IMG/VR virus record: IMGVR_UViG_3300037189_010995 | Location: 1-42,742 of that record | Origin: a virus | Reading direction: 5' to 3' (one strand) | Length of the DNA stretch: 42,742 nt | Notes under the pieces: model-generated | The model's database searches: none | Seen by the model: only the letters and a program-made list of their open reading frames with translations | Told to the model about the DNA's origin: nothing | Shown here: positions 31,601 to 40,571 of the stretch, piece by piece | Position numbering within the stretch: position 1 is the stretch's first letter | How the letters are laid out: the number at the start of each line of letters is the position of its first letter | Program-made: the position numbers and the translations under genes

Positions 31601-34600
31601 CTATGGCCTCCAACACTACTTATTGTACCACTCATCTTTGCCGTCACTACTTTTTTATCTAGGACTGCTTGTACGTGTTGTCCCGCAATTCTTGCAATTT
31701 CTTCTGCTGATGCACCCGTCTGTGCATGGATGGTAATTGGTGCATGAACAACCATTTTTTCTGAAACATCAGATTTTTGTTCCATCATTCCTTGAATTAC
31801 ATCTATTATTTCTGCTGCTACTGCGGGATATTTAAGTGGAGAAGGAAAAGCCTTTCCAGCAATTTTTGTAGCAGTTAATGCTCCAGTAGTGTCACCCAGA
31901 TATTGCCAGTTGCTATCTTTCTTGCCCTGTAAAGTTCTGAGTATAGGTAATACGCCAAGTACTTCTAGAGAAGCCTTTGCCCCGTACTTCCATAATTCCC
32001 AATCTGACATTTCATCAAATGATTTTTCATGAGGTACTATTACCCCATCTGTTTTTGGAACAAACTTTTCAGGTCCCTTTTCTCCTACCCAATAAGTAGA
32101 GTTTGCTTTTACTGGACCGCCCTTTGCTTTTCCTGGATATTTTTTATTATATTCAGCTAGTTGCTTTGGAGTTTTAATCATGTGTACATTTCCATCGTCT
32201 TGAACTTGAAACACATAATCCCCGTCGGGGGCGGTCATTTTAAAATAGTCTCCCTTTTTCAAGTTTCCTACTTTAGCAAGTTCTTTAATAGACTGTCTTG
32301 TAGAATTAGCGCTTCCCCAGTTCCCGTCATTCCACTTTTGTGGATCTGGTGGCAACTGGCCGTTTGAAAAATCTGCTTTTGGAAACCTTGCTATAACATC
32401 TTGTACTGTTCCAAAACCTATTGCTCCCGATATAGTTTGTCCAGTGTTTACCGTGGCAACTCCTGGTGGAGCACCTGGCTCACCTGGCTTTGCCCGTGTG
32501 TTTATTTCAATTTGATTAAGCTTTGCTGTTGCTGGAGCAACAGCATTTGACATTGCTGTTTGCATATCAGTAATTTGTTGTCCCAGCGCATCTGATTGAG
32601 ATTTCTTTTGATCTATAACTTTTTGTGCACTATAATCACTTTGCTTGTTAATTAATTCTTGCTGCAAAAGTTCTGCTTTTAGATTATCACCATTTGCTTG
32701 CGCCATTAAAATTTGATTTTTTAAATCTTGACGTGTTGATTCCCAATTTGTTTCTGCTTGTCTTGTTTTTAAAGCATCTTCTAAAGATTTTATTGTTGCG
32801 TCTAGGGCTTTCTTTTGTTCTTGAAGCGCTTTAACATTTTTTGTTGCAGCAACAGTTCCTGCACTAACTGCTGAGTTTGCAGCATTTTGAGATTTTGTTT
32901 TTCTGTCCATTGCTATTTGAATTTGATTTTCTAATTCAAGTGTTTGTTTTCCTGCTTTGCCATTTAAATCTGGGACATTTAGTTGAAATCCTTTATTGCC
33001 ACCTGTAGTATCTACAGAAATTCCTAGCTGGCCTGCAGTAAAAATATCTTGAATTTGTTCTGGAGAAAATCCTTGACCCGACAAAGCCTCTACATTTTTT
33101 GAACCCTGAATATCTCCTTGCATAATTAAAGATCTTATCAGTCCGTCAACATAGCTTTTTGCACCCACAGCTGAACTTCCTATTGCATCAATAATATCTT
33201 TATATTGTTGCCAAGAATTTGTATTAACTGCTAAGTTTGTTAGCTGTCCGATAAATATTGAAAATTGATCAAAATTTCCCTTAGATGCTTGCAAACTATT
33301 TTTAATAGCAGATACCTGATCTGCTGCTGAGACACCCGCACCCATTGCATTATGACCAGACATTGTTAATAACATTTGAGTCAGGGCATTTGCTTGTGAT
33401 TGACTTATTCCATTTAATGCCATTTGCATTTGTGCAAAATCTTCAGCAATCTTTTTTGCAGAATTTTGATCTGAGGTTTCTTTTAATTGCTTTGTTACTA
33501 ACGATAGCGGGTTATCTTTTGGTAGCTTATCAACCATCTTTGTAAAAGCGTCAAATTGTGCATTTGTATAAGCCATTCCTTGAGCTAGTGAATTATTTGC
33601 TTTGCTTGCTGATACTGCCACGCCCGCCCATGTATTTAAATGATGTGTTAAATCAGCTACAGAACCGCCAAAAAATTGAACTGCTTCTGCGCTTGATTTC
33701 CAGTCAGCTTCTGATTCGGCCTTGTGTTCTTTTTCCACTTCATTTAAATGTTTAATTAAACCTACTACTCCACCAATTGTTGCCCCAGCAAGTGCACCCC
33801 ATGGGCCAAAAGCCATACCCATGGAACCCATTTGCATAGCATCATTTGCAATAGCACCGCCTGTTGGACCCAAAGCTTTATTAATTGTTGGTGCTGCCAT
33901 TTGCATAGCCATAGATCCCAACATAGAGGCGCCAATTTTTGTGCCTGTGCTCATGTTGCTCATTTTTTCTTTAAATTTTCCTAGCCTTGAATTAGGGCCA
34001 AAAGCTTTACTAAATTTGCTTTCTAGACTTGATTGTGATGTTGAGTGAGAAATTCCATCTCCAATCTCTTCTGATATTTCTTTTCCTTGAGCCTGCCACC
34101 ATGGCTTATCTATTGTTGCCTCTTCTTTAATACCTTTATGGATACCCTTAATATAGAATCTACCAGACTTTTCACCCTTCCATGAAGGCGATTGGTTACC
34201 TAAACCTTTATCTCCTTCTTTTACAATTTCTTCTGTTATTTGCTTTACTTGACCTTTTACTCTTGGAAGAGCTTGTACATCTTTAACTCCCGCATATGCG
34301 CCTGAGCCAGAAGTAGAAAAATCTGGAGCATAATCACTTTGACTTAATCCTGGGAAATCTCTAGCAGCTCTACTTTGAGACCAAACTTTTATTCTTTGTC
34401 TTAATGATAGTTTTTGACCAGATTCTTGTGGGTCTATGAAATACCCTCTTCCAGTTGTTGCAGTTCCAGAACCTGGATTGGTTGCGCTTGTTCTCCCCGC
34501 ACCTTCTCCTCTTGTTCCAATAAAGTTATTTTGCAACTCTTCCAAATTCCAAACTCTGCCTGATCTTCCAACTGCAGTAACCTGTCTTGATGCTGGAGAC

Positions 34601-37245
34601 ATATGAGAACCCATGTAAGACTCAAAAGTTCCACCATGTTCTTGACCTTGTCTTTCTGCTTCTATTGCAGATAAATCTACACCAGTTCTTCTATTTATTG
34701 AACCAAATCTTGTATTTGCTTTTGAAGTTTCTAATTCCTTTAGCATCTTTTCTAAGGCTGTGGACAATCCTTCTTCAGCCTTCTTTGTATCCGCACCAAT
34801 TTTATTTGCAACATCTAATTGCTTTGTTAGTGGACTTGTACCCAATTCTATTTGTTCTCTAATTAATGCTGCTATTTCTTTTCCAGTTAATCCCGCAGCA
34901 CCGCCTCTTGTTTCTTGGTTAACCATTGACGGCAATGTATATAGCGAACCTCTTGTTGCTGCATTAATTGTATCTAATCTTCCCTGTTGCATGTTTGTAA
35001 ATTCTTGTTCACGCAATATGTTTAATACTTCTGAATCATGCTCTGGCGCAGCGTGTGCAAGAGCTATTTCCATAGGTTTTCCTGTTGAGCTTCTTGAACC
35101 CTTTGTTCCTCTTGCAAATCTAGGTAGGTTTCCACTGATCATTGCACCAATGAATGGTGCGTAAGTTTGTGCTGGTCCTGCTGGAATAACTGCTTCTCCG
35201 CCAGTTAACAGAGCTGGGAAAACATCTCCATCGGAAGTTTTTCCAGGAACATAGCCACCGCTTGCAAACTTGCCTGGCTTTTTACCAATGCCTGCTACTC
35301 CTGCTATCTCGGCTGTAAATCCTGGGATTATTGCAGTTTCTGCTGCAACTCTACTTGCCATAGCCATTCTTTCAATTTCTGCTGTAAGATTTCTAATTGC
35401 TAAGGCGAGTGATTCTGTAGCAGATATGTCTGTCATTAAACCTGTATTCAATAGGTTTGTGGCTTCTCTAGATGCAATACCTGCTGGAGTCATCAAGCTG
35501 CTCCATTCAGCAGTTCCATTTCTTAATGATCTTAGGAAACCCACTCCCTTTAAAATATTACCGAATAGGTTAGCAAACAAACCGACAACCATCGTTATAG
35601 GTCCTGCAAGCACTGTTAGCCCCACCAAAACTTCTAATAAGAACTTTGCACCTTGTGGCAAACTATCAAATGCTTTAGCAAGCTTATCTCCAAAATTAAT
35701 TACAGATGTCATTATTTTTGTAAATTGTTCGCCAATTGGAAGAAGATCTGCTTTAATTGATTCTACTGCTCTTTTGAATTTACCCGATGTTGATTCTGTT
35801 GCTACCTTCATTTCGCCCGCTGCCAACGCAGCCAATTGTGGGGCTGAAGCATTTACAAGATCAAAAGCTGTTTTTGTCTGACTTCCGACTGCTCCAAGAT
35901 TTGATATCAATGCTTGAATTCTTGCCTCTTGGAACTTTCCAAAAAGCTTTTCAATTAATTGAGCTTGTGCAAGTGGATTTAATCCTTTTAGCGCTTGTTG
36001 CAAGGACATAATCATCTTTACTGGGTTACCGCCATTTGCGGTTGCAACATTTGCAAGATTTATGTTGTAGGCAGCAAATGCATCTTTTGCTGCTTTTGTA
36101 GGGTTAATTAAAGAAGCAATTGCTGATTTAATAGCGTTTGCTGACTGCGCTGCTGGAACACCAGCTTCTTTCATTGCAACCATCATAACCGCAGTATCTT
36201 TAAAAGAACCACCTAGTTGTTGAACAATTGGTCCTACACGAGGAATTCCATCTACCAAATCTTGCAAGCTTGTTGATGTTTGGTTTTCTACAGCATTTAA
36301 AAAATCAACAGCTTTTGTTAAATCTTGAGTACTTAGCTTGTAAACATTTTGCAATGAAACGGTTGCTTGCATTGCTGATTGTGTATCTAATTCTCCAAGC
36401 TTTGTGAGACGCATAGCTTCTCTTGTGGCTACCAATAAATCATTTCCAGTTTTTCCAGTAGCAGCTAAATCTGCAGCCATTGCTGCTGTGTCCTTTGCAG
36501 CAATACCCATAGTTTTTGCAAGTTCAACTGAAAGGCCTTTTACCTGTGCTGAAATTTGATCTATGGCCTGCTTTGTAGGCTGTGTTAATCCTGTTCCGTA
36601 AACTTTTTGTAATCTTGTAAGTTCATTATTTACATCTAAAAATGTTTTAGATACTTGTTGTCCAAATAACACTACTGGAACTGTTAGACCTACTGTAAGC
36701 TGTCTACCCGCCCACTGTGTATTCTTACCAAAGTTTAAAAGCTTTTGCCCACCTTCTTGTAGGGCTATATTAAACAGATGTTGCTTTGCTGTTGCAATTT
36801 CTGTAGCCTTTGCAATTTCATTAATCTTTGTAGGTGTGTATACAGAGAAAACACCCTTTTGAGTTACATCTGCTGAAACTATAGAATTGTTTAATTTTAC
36901 TTGTTCTACGGCAAGTGCTTGCACAGATCTTGTTGCATCACTTGATTTCTTTGAGATTATGTTGTAATAATCATTAAGGCTTAATTTTCCAGTTTGTAGC
37001 TTTTTTGCAAACTCTTCATGTGCATTTGAAAGTTTTACTGTTTGCTCTGTAAAATTACCAGCAGCAAGCATGGTCTTCTTAAAATCATTTTGAAGACCAA
37101 CAAGAGTATTTTTTAAACTGTTATCTATGCCAACAGATTGCAAGCTTTTTTGCAAAGCAGCAATTTGAGTTTGTAAATATTTAAGCTGTGTATTGATATT
37201 GGAAAAGTCACCTAATCCAACTATGTTAAGTTGAATATTAGCCAT
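31597..37245 (-). CDS. Tape measure protein
   Basis: This 1882-residue protein sets tail length and is ejected with the DNA. It is Ala/Gln/Lys-rich and helical, with hydrophobic segments near 535-565 (LVGLTVLAGPITMVVGLF) and 1095-1170 (Gly/Met/Ala-rich), and coiled coil near 1460-1565. Two GG-x-V...GE-x-x-x-P motifs (about 660-700 and 1712-1740) match those common in phage tape measures. At roughly 0.15 nm per residue the tail would be near 280 nm, which is long. It follows the frameshift chaperones directly. Confidence 0.94.
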   Translation of the reverse strand: MANIQLNIVGLGDFSNINTQLKYLQTQIAALQKSLQSVGIDNSLKNTLVGLQNDFKKTMLAAGNFTEQTVKLSNAHEEFAKKLQTGKLSLNDYYNIISKKSSDATRSVQALAVEQVKLNNSIVSADVTQKGVFSVYTPTKINEIAKATEIATAKQHLFNIALQEGGQKLLNFGKNTQWAGRQLTVGLTVPVVLFGQQVSKTFLDVNNELTRLQKVYGTGLTQPTKQAIDQISAQVKGLSVELAKTMGIAAKDTAAMAADLAATGKTGNDLLVATREAMRLTKLGELDTQSAMQATVSLQNVYKLSTQDLTKAVDFLNAVENQTSTSLQDLVDGIPRVGPIVQQLGGSFKDTAVMMVAMKEAGVPAAQSANAIKSAIASLINPTKAAKDAFAAYNINLANVATANGGNPVKMIMSLQQALKGLNPLAQAQLIEKLFGKFQEARIQALISNLGAVGSQTKTAFDLVNASAPQLAALAAGEMKVATESTSGKFKRAVESIKADLLPIGEQFTKIMTSVINFGDKLAKAFDSLPQGAKFLLEVLVGLTVLAGPITMVVGLFANLFGNILKGVGFLRSLRNGTAEWSSLMTPAGIASREATNLLNTGLMTDISATESLALAIRNLTAEIERMAMASRVAAETAIIPGFTAEIAGVAGIGKKPGKFASGGYVPGKTSDGDVFPALLTGGEAVIPAGPAQTYAPFIGAMISGNLPRFARGTKGSRSSTGKPMEIALAHAAPEHDSEVLNILREQEFTNMQQGRLDTINAATRGSLYTLPSMVNQETRGGAAGLTGKEIAALIREQIELGTSPLTKQLDVANKIGADTKKAEEGLSTALEKMLKELETSKANTRFGSINRRTGVDLSAIEAERQGQEHGGTFESYMGSHMSPASRQVTAVGRSGRVWNLEELQNNFIGTRGEGAGRTSATNPGSGTATTGRGYFIDPQESGQKLSLRQRIKVWSQSRAARDFPGLSQSDYAPDFSTSGSGAYAGVKDVQALPRVKGQVKQITEEIVKEGDKGLGNQSPSWKGEKSGRFYIKGIHKGIKEEATIDKPWWQAQGKEISEEIGDGISHSTSQSSLESKFSKAFGPNSRLGKFKEKMSNMSTGTKIGASMLGSMAMQMAAPTINKALGPTGGAIANDAMQMGSMGMAFGPWGALAGATIGGVVGLIKHLNEVEKEHKAESEADWKSSAEAVQFFGGSVADLTHHLNTWAGVAVSASKANNSLAQGMAYTNAQFDAFTKMVDKLPKDNPLSLVTKQLKETSDQNSAKKIAEDFAQMQMALNGISQSQANALTQMLLTMSGHNAMGAGVSAADQVSAIKNSLQASKGNFDQFSIFIGQLTNLAVNTNSWQQYKDIIDAIGSSAVGAKSYVDGLIRSLIMQGDIQGSKNVEALSGQGFSPEQIQDIFTAGQLGISVDTTGGNKGFQLNVPDLNGKAGKQTLELENQIQIAMDRKTKSQNAANSAVSAGTVAATKNVKALQEQKKALDATIKSLEDALKTRQAETNWESTRQDLKNQILMAQANGDNLKAELLQQELINKQSDYSAQKVIDQKKSQSDALGQQITDMQTAMSNAVAPATAKLNQIEINTRAKPGEPGAPPGVATVNTGQTISGAIGFGTVQDVIARFPKADFSNGQLPPDPQKWNDGNWGSANSTRQSIKELAKVGNLKKGDYFKMTAPDGDYVFQVQDDGNVHMIKTPKQLAEYNKKYPGKAKGGPVKANSTYWVGEKGPEKFVPKTDGVIVPHEKSFDEMSDWELWKYGAKASLEVLGVLPILRTLQGKKDSNWQYLGDTTGALTATKIAGKAFPSPLKYPAVAAEIIDVIQGMMEQKSDVSEKMVVHAPITIHAQTGASAEEIARIAGQHVQAVLDKKVVTAKMSGTISSVGGHR

Positions 37246-37868
37246 TTACTCTTCCTCCATCTGGAAATGTCCAAGACCTTCGTTGATCCCGAAACCTTCT
37301 TCTCTTGCTATATAACCTACATTCTTTGCGATATCCGCCTCAACCTTTGTATCAGCAGCACCTTCAAGACTTATACCGTTTATAGCAGCAAAGAACTCCC
37401 TTTCCCTTTTTTCTTTTTCTCTAGAAGCGTTTATGGTAGCCATAAGCTCTTCTAAAGATAAATTACTTTCTAGTTCATCATAGTTTTTATAATGACCTAG
37501 CAAGAAAACTTCGGACTCCAGGGAGGCCAGATCTAGTTCGTCCCAACTAGAGCCGCTCCCAGTAGGTTTGGGTCGTTAAGCTTTAACCCTCCACAAACTT
37601 CTAGAATCTTCATCATTGTTGGAACTTCAATTACTTCTTCAAACTTTTCTTTATCCTTGGCAAGCTCTGGCTTAATTGTTTCTAGGCAAACCATGGCTGC
37701 TTTTATAAATACATCCATAGCTGCATCTTCTGATTCGTTTTCAGGCTTGTCCATTTCCTTAATTACTGTCATAAAATTCTTTAACTGCTTGATAGATAGT
37801 GGCTTCAATGAAATTGAAGAACCATCACTTAGCTCTATTTCTTCTACATTGTATACTGTGGTTGGCAA
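37246..37868 (-). CDS. Tail assembly chaperone GT, -1 frameshift product
   Basis: The reading frame of the chaperone shifts back one base at CCCAAAC (37572-37566) and continues open to 37246. After the slip it reads PTGSGSSWDELDLASLESEV and goes on for about 100 residues, ending FQMEEE. The downstream part has no convincing start of its own: its only nearby starts are TTG codons without a ribosome site. In siphophages the G and GT proteins made this way chaperone the tape measure, encoded immediately after. The shift is predicted from sequence, not measured. Confidence 0.85.
37533..37572 (-). promoter_or_regulatory. -1 ribosomal frameshift site and stem-loop
   Basis: The slippery heptamer C CCA AAC lies at 37572-37566 in the phase needed for a -1 slip (CCA AAC to CCC AAA). 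Fifteen bases downstream, CTAGTT (37550-37545) can pair with AACTAG (37538-37533) around the loop GGGACG; the stem includes the zero-frame stop codon. This may stimulate the shift. Confidence 0.82.
37533..37868 (-). CDS. Tail assembly chaperone G (unshifted product)
   Basis: The start is the TTG at 37868, six bases after AAGGAG; an upstream ATG at 37910 lies inside the promoter and is rejected. The 111-residue product reads MPTTVYNVEEIELSDGSSIS and is helical and acidic, as is usual for gpG-type chaperones. It ends at TAG 37533. It coats or holds the tape measure during tail assembly together with the frameshifted form. Confidence 0.85.
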   Translation of the reverse strand: MPTTVYNVEEIELSDGSSISLKPLSIKQLKNFMTVIKEMDKPENESEDAAMDVFIKAAMVCLETIKPELAKDKEKFEEVIEVPTMMKILEVCGGLKLNDPNLLGAALVGTN

Positions 37869-37892
37869 ATTAATCTCCTTTGTTATTCTTAA

Positions 37893-37901
37893 ATTATACC
37901 A
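37893..37901 (-). promoter_or_regulatory. Extended -10 promoter TGGTATAAT of the chaperone genes
   Basis: The minus strand reads TGGTATAAT at 37901-37893, between the terminator after the major tail gene and the ribosome site of the chaperone. There is no clear -35. It should drive the chaperones and the tape measure operon. Confidence 0.65.
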
Positions 37902-37927
37902 ATAATGCATAGTAAAACAAACTCGAA

Positions 37928-37947
37928 GCCCCCGCCGAAGCGGGGGC
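37928..37947 (-). terminator. Intrinsic terminator after the major tail gene
   Basis: A perfect 8-bp stem GCCCCCGC/GCGGGGGC with a UUCG tetraloop on the minus strand is followed by a T-rich run (TTCGAGTTTGTTTT). It lies 36 bases after the major tail gene stop. Confidence 0.9.
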
Positions 37948-37982
37948 CCGAATTCAATATTAAGTTGTTATCTAAATTAGAT

Positions 37983-38798
37983 TTAGATTGTGCCCCATAC
38001 ACGGTCAATAATTACACCGTATTCAGAACCTGTGTAGCTTGCATCTGAGTCGTCAGGCAAGCAACGGAAATTCACTGGGAATACTGTTGCTGCGTCACGC
38101 TTCAAACCATGTGCTGTTGTGTCAATATTAATAACACGACGAGCAATGTAAACACGCTCTTTCTGCTTAAGATCAGATGAGTATGGAAGGTTTGTTGTCC
38201 CACCTGCACCTGAAGATTGTGATGGATCGTACTTAGATCCAATCTGCTGTGGAGCTGATCCAACTGCAATAAGAACACGCTCAACTGGAGAATCTCCAAT
38301 TGCACCTGCTGCCATATTTAATATAGCCGTCTTGCTTGCTGTTGCTATGATTGATGAGTTTGCTGCTGGAACAATAGTTCCACCAGCTTGATTTTGAAGA
38401 GACCATACTGGGTTGCCTGATGCATCAGTATAGTAATCTGACTGACTCCAAGAAGTTGTTAAGTTTTCAAGAGTTGCTTCTACGAGCTCTGTCTTAAGCA
38501 TAACCTTGAGAGATTGCTTAAAGATACGAGCAGCGTCAAGAAGTTGATCAACCACTACGTCACCATAATTTGGTTCGTAAGAAATATCAAGACCTGTTGA
38601 TGTAAAACCTACTTCACGGAATCCGCCATTTGCTGTGCTTGCATTAATACCTGTACGAGCTGATACTCCTGCACCGCTCTGCTTTGCTAACAAAGCTGCG
38701 ATATCTGCTGGAGTTGTTGTTGGACGGTTTGCACCATTCTTGTTAGACAAGAAAAGATTTGCAGCGCCAACGATAACGTTTCTAGTATTTGTAGCCAT
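37983..38798 (-). CDS. Major tail protein
   Basis: This 271-residue protein lies between the tail terminator gene and the chaperones, the standard place of the tail tube subunit. It is beta-rich with an N-terminal NVIVGAANLFLSNKNGA and a middle TSTGLDISYEPNYGDVVVDQ typical of tube proteins, followed by VERVLIAVGSA. Codons favour C-ending forms, as in the capsid gene. It has its own promoter and an A-rich leader with AAGGTGGTG, and it ends before a strong terminator, so it is probably a separate, highly expressed unit. Confidence 0.85.
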   Translation of the reverse strand: MATNTRNVIVGAANLFLSNKNGANRPTTTPADIAALLAKQSGAGVSARTGINASTANGGFREVGFTSTGLDISYEPNYGDVVVDQLLDAARIFKQSLKVMLKTELVEATLENLTTSWSQSDYYTDASGNPVWSLQNQAGGTIVPAANSSIIATASKTAILNMAAGAIGDSPVERVLIAVGSAPQQIGSKYDPSQSSGAGGTTNLPYSSDLKQKERVYIARRVINIDTTAHGLKRDAATVFPVNFRCLPDDSDASYTGSEYGVIIDRVWGTI

Positions 38799-38864
38799 TT
38801 TTTTATTTCACCACCTTATTTTTTTTTAAATTAAACAAGATGACAATTTACTTCCTCGATATAA

Positions 38865-38892
38865 ATCATACCATCTTTGTTTAATAAAACAA
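38865..38892 (-). promoter_or_regulatory. Extended -10 promoter of the major tail gene
   Basis: The minus strand has TTGTTT (38892-38887) as a weak -35, a 16-base spacer, and TGGTATGAT (38873-38865). A leader of about 60 bases follows that includes a nine-base A run. It is related to the TGGTATAAT promoters at 14815 and 37893. Confidence 0.55.
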
Positions 38893-38894
38893 AT

Positions 38895-39407
38895 TTACAG
38901 GTATCTTCCTGTAGAGCTATCTACCTCTCTGGTATAACCATATGTTATTGATATGATGCCACTCATAAACCCGCCCTCATACTCAAAGGATTGAACTGGA
39001 TCTGTACTATCTATCTTAAAATAATGATAAATATATGGGCTTCCTGCTGATATTGTCAAATTCATATCTTTTGCGGTTAGATCATATCTTCTAAAGAGGT
39101 CGTTTAGCAGGTTAACTATGGTTTGTATTTCTACGCTATTTCTTGAGGTTATATCTAGGGTTATAGTCTCTTCAAACATCCACCATTGAACGCCCGTGTT
39201 TTTTTGAACAATATCATAAATTATATATGTTTTACCAGGCAATAGGTTGTTAAATTCTGGAACCTGCTGGGCTGGGATAATTGGGATAAGTGGGTCTGAA
39301 AACCCATCTGCATAATAATCATTTACGTCTAAAAGCCCTTTATCTTGTAATTCGTTCCAAATCATCTTTCTAACATCATAGGATGCTACATACTTGTAAT
39401 TTGTCAA
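38895..39407 (-). CDS. Tail terminator protein (putative)
   Basis: This 170-residue alpha/beta protein (DVRKMIWNELQDKGLLDVND, then WWMFEETITLDITSRNSVEI) sits just before the major tail gene, where siphophages encode the ring that caps the tail tube. The start is TTG at 39407, overlapping the previous stop as TTGA. The call rests on position, size and predicted shape. Confidence 0.65.
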   Translation of the reverse strand: MTNYKYVASYDVRKMIWNELQDKGLLDVNDYYADGFSDPLIPIIPAQQVPEFNNLLPGKTYIIYDIVQKNTGVQWWMFEETITLDITSRNSVEIQTIVNLLNDLFRRYDLTAKDMNLTISAGSPYIYHYFKIDSTDPVQSFEYEGGFMSGIISITYGYTREVDSSTGRYL

Positions 39408-40132
39408 TTGATTACCGACCTTCCGCTAGACATAGATACTATGGCTTGCTGGACAGAGCTTTTTAATTCTTGTGCTCCCGCCCCATTTTTATTTAAAGTC
39501 GTAGATGCTTCATTGGCTATTCTTTCATAAATGCCAGATTCCTGCATGATAGACTCTATATTCAAATTATACCATTCCAACATAAATTTACTGAATGCGT
39601 TTTTTGTAGCTATGCCTCCAGGGTTTTTAATATTTACTATGGTGCCTGGCCTTAAAAAGACATTTCCCTGCTTGCCTGCAAAAGCAAGCATTTTTTGTGC
39701 AGTATAAGAAATCGGCAAACCAGCCTCCATGACCGCTGCTTTGTTTTTAAATATATTTTTTGAAGTTACATATTTACCAGTTTTTCCTGGAATAAGTAAA
39801 GATGGGTCTATTGGGACTGGAGTTTTTGAAATTTTAAAATTTGAGGATATAGCAGTTCTTCCATTTATTATTGGGCTTCTTTTTATTTCGAAGAGTCTTG
39901 CAGCGGGGTTTCCCATTTGACCCCATTCATATATATGATGCATTGATTTTGCATTTCTAACTGCATATCTATCTACGGCTTTGACAAAGCTATTTCCTGT
40001 AATTTCAAAAGCTACCTGAGCAATTTTATCCAAAATCTCTGGTTTGTTGATTTCAGCAATACCATTGATTTTATTAGTTATTTCCTTATTTATATTACCT
40101 ATTGTTTTATGATCTATTGAAAGTTTTATCAT
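39404..40132 (-). CDS. Tail completion / HK97 gp10-like protein (putative)
   Basis: This 242-residue protein lies between the head closure gene and the tail terminator gene. It has a helical N-terminus (NKINGIAEINKPEILDKIAQ), a basic middle, and a helical C-terminus ending SSGRSVIN, compatible with the gp10-like tail-completion group but longer than most. It overlaps the previous gene by 26 bases. The assignment is mainly positional. Confidence 0.55.
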   Translation of the reverse strand: MIKLSIDHKTIGNINKEITNKINGIAEINKPEILDKIAQVAFEITGNSFVKAVDRYAVRNAKSMHHIYEWGQMGNPAARLFEIKRSPIINGRTAISSNFKISKTPVPIDPSLLIPGKTGKYVTSKNIFKNKAAVMEAGLPISYTAQKMLAFAGKQGNVFLRPGTIVNIKNPGGIATKNAFSKFMLEWYNLNIESIMQESGIYERIANEASTTLNKNGAGAQELKSSVQQAIVSMSSGRSVIN

Positions 40133-40571
40133 TGTTTTGAACTGGCACCCTCTGTAAAGTTGCTTCGTAATGAGAAACTATTCCAAATGGGTCCAACACT
40201 GCATGTGAAGAAATTACTTCAAAAACAGAATCTGGTTGCCCAAACCTATCAATTTCAACAAAAACTTGTTTTCCATCGCTTGACTTTATAGAATTTATTC
40301 TCCAACGCTTACTTAATAACTCTAAGCTTTTCATCCTTAAAATTAAAGTTTCTTGATATCCACCGTTAACACCAGATGCTGTTCTATCAAAAGTTTTACT
40401 ATCTCCTTTGTTTGAGGACCCTCTTGATTTCATTGGCTCTATTTTACACTGAAGTGTTTTTTCATAAACCCATTCTCTACCAATTGCTCCAGAATCTGGA
40501 TCTTGATAATTTTGCTGCATGTATACATCTGCATACATATTCATTATTGAGCTTACGTAGGAATCAAACAT
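40107..40571 (-). CDS. Head closure (stopper) protein, putative
   Basis: This 154-residue beta-rich protein (LQCKIEPMKSRG, RWRINSIKSSDGKQVFVEID, FGIVSHYEATLQRV) has the size and place of the head-tail stopper, which blocks the portal channel after packaging. It begins TAATG on the adaptor stop. No diagnostic motif is visible. Confidence 0.6.
   Translation of the reverse strand: MFDSYVSSIMNMYADVYMQQNYQDPDSGAIGREWVYEKTLQCKIEPMKSRGSSNKGDSKTFDRTASGVNGGYQETLILRMKSLELLSKRWRINSIKSSDGKQVFVEIDRFGQPDSVFEVISSHAVLDPFGIVSHYEATLQRVPVQNNDKTFNRS

Noticed and set aside
35270-35881. A 203-codon open frame on the plus strand inside the tape measure gene.
   Set aside because: It is a shadow of an Ala/Gly-rich gene: no ribosome site, opposite to every other gene, and composition mirrors the other strand. 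The same holds for the other plus-strand open frames.
37246-37503. A separate gene starting at the TTG at 37503.
   Set aside because: No ribosome binding site; the frame is open upstream to the slippery site and fits the -1 extension of the chaperone.
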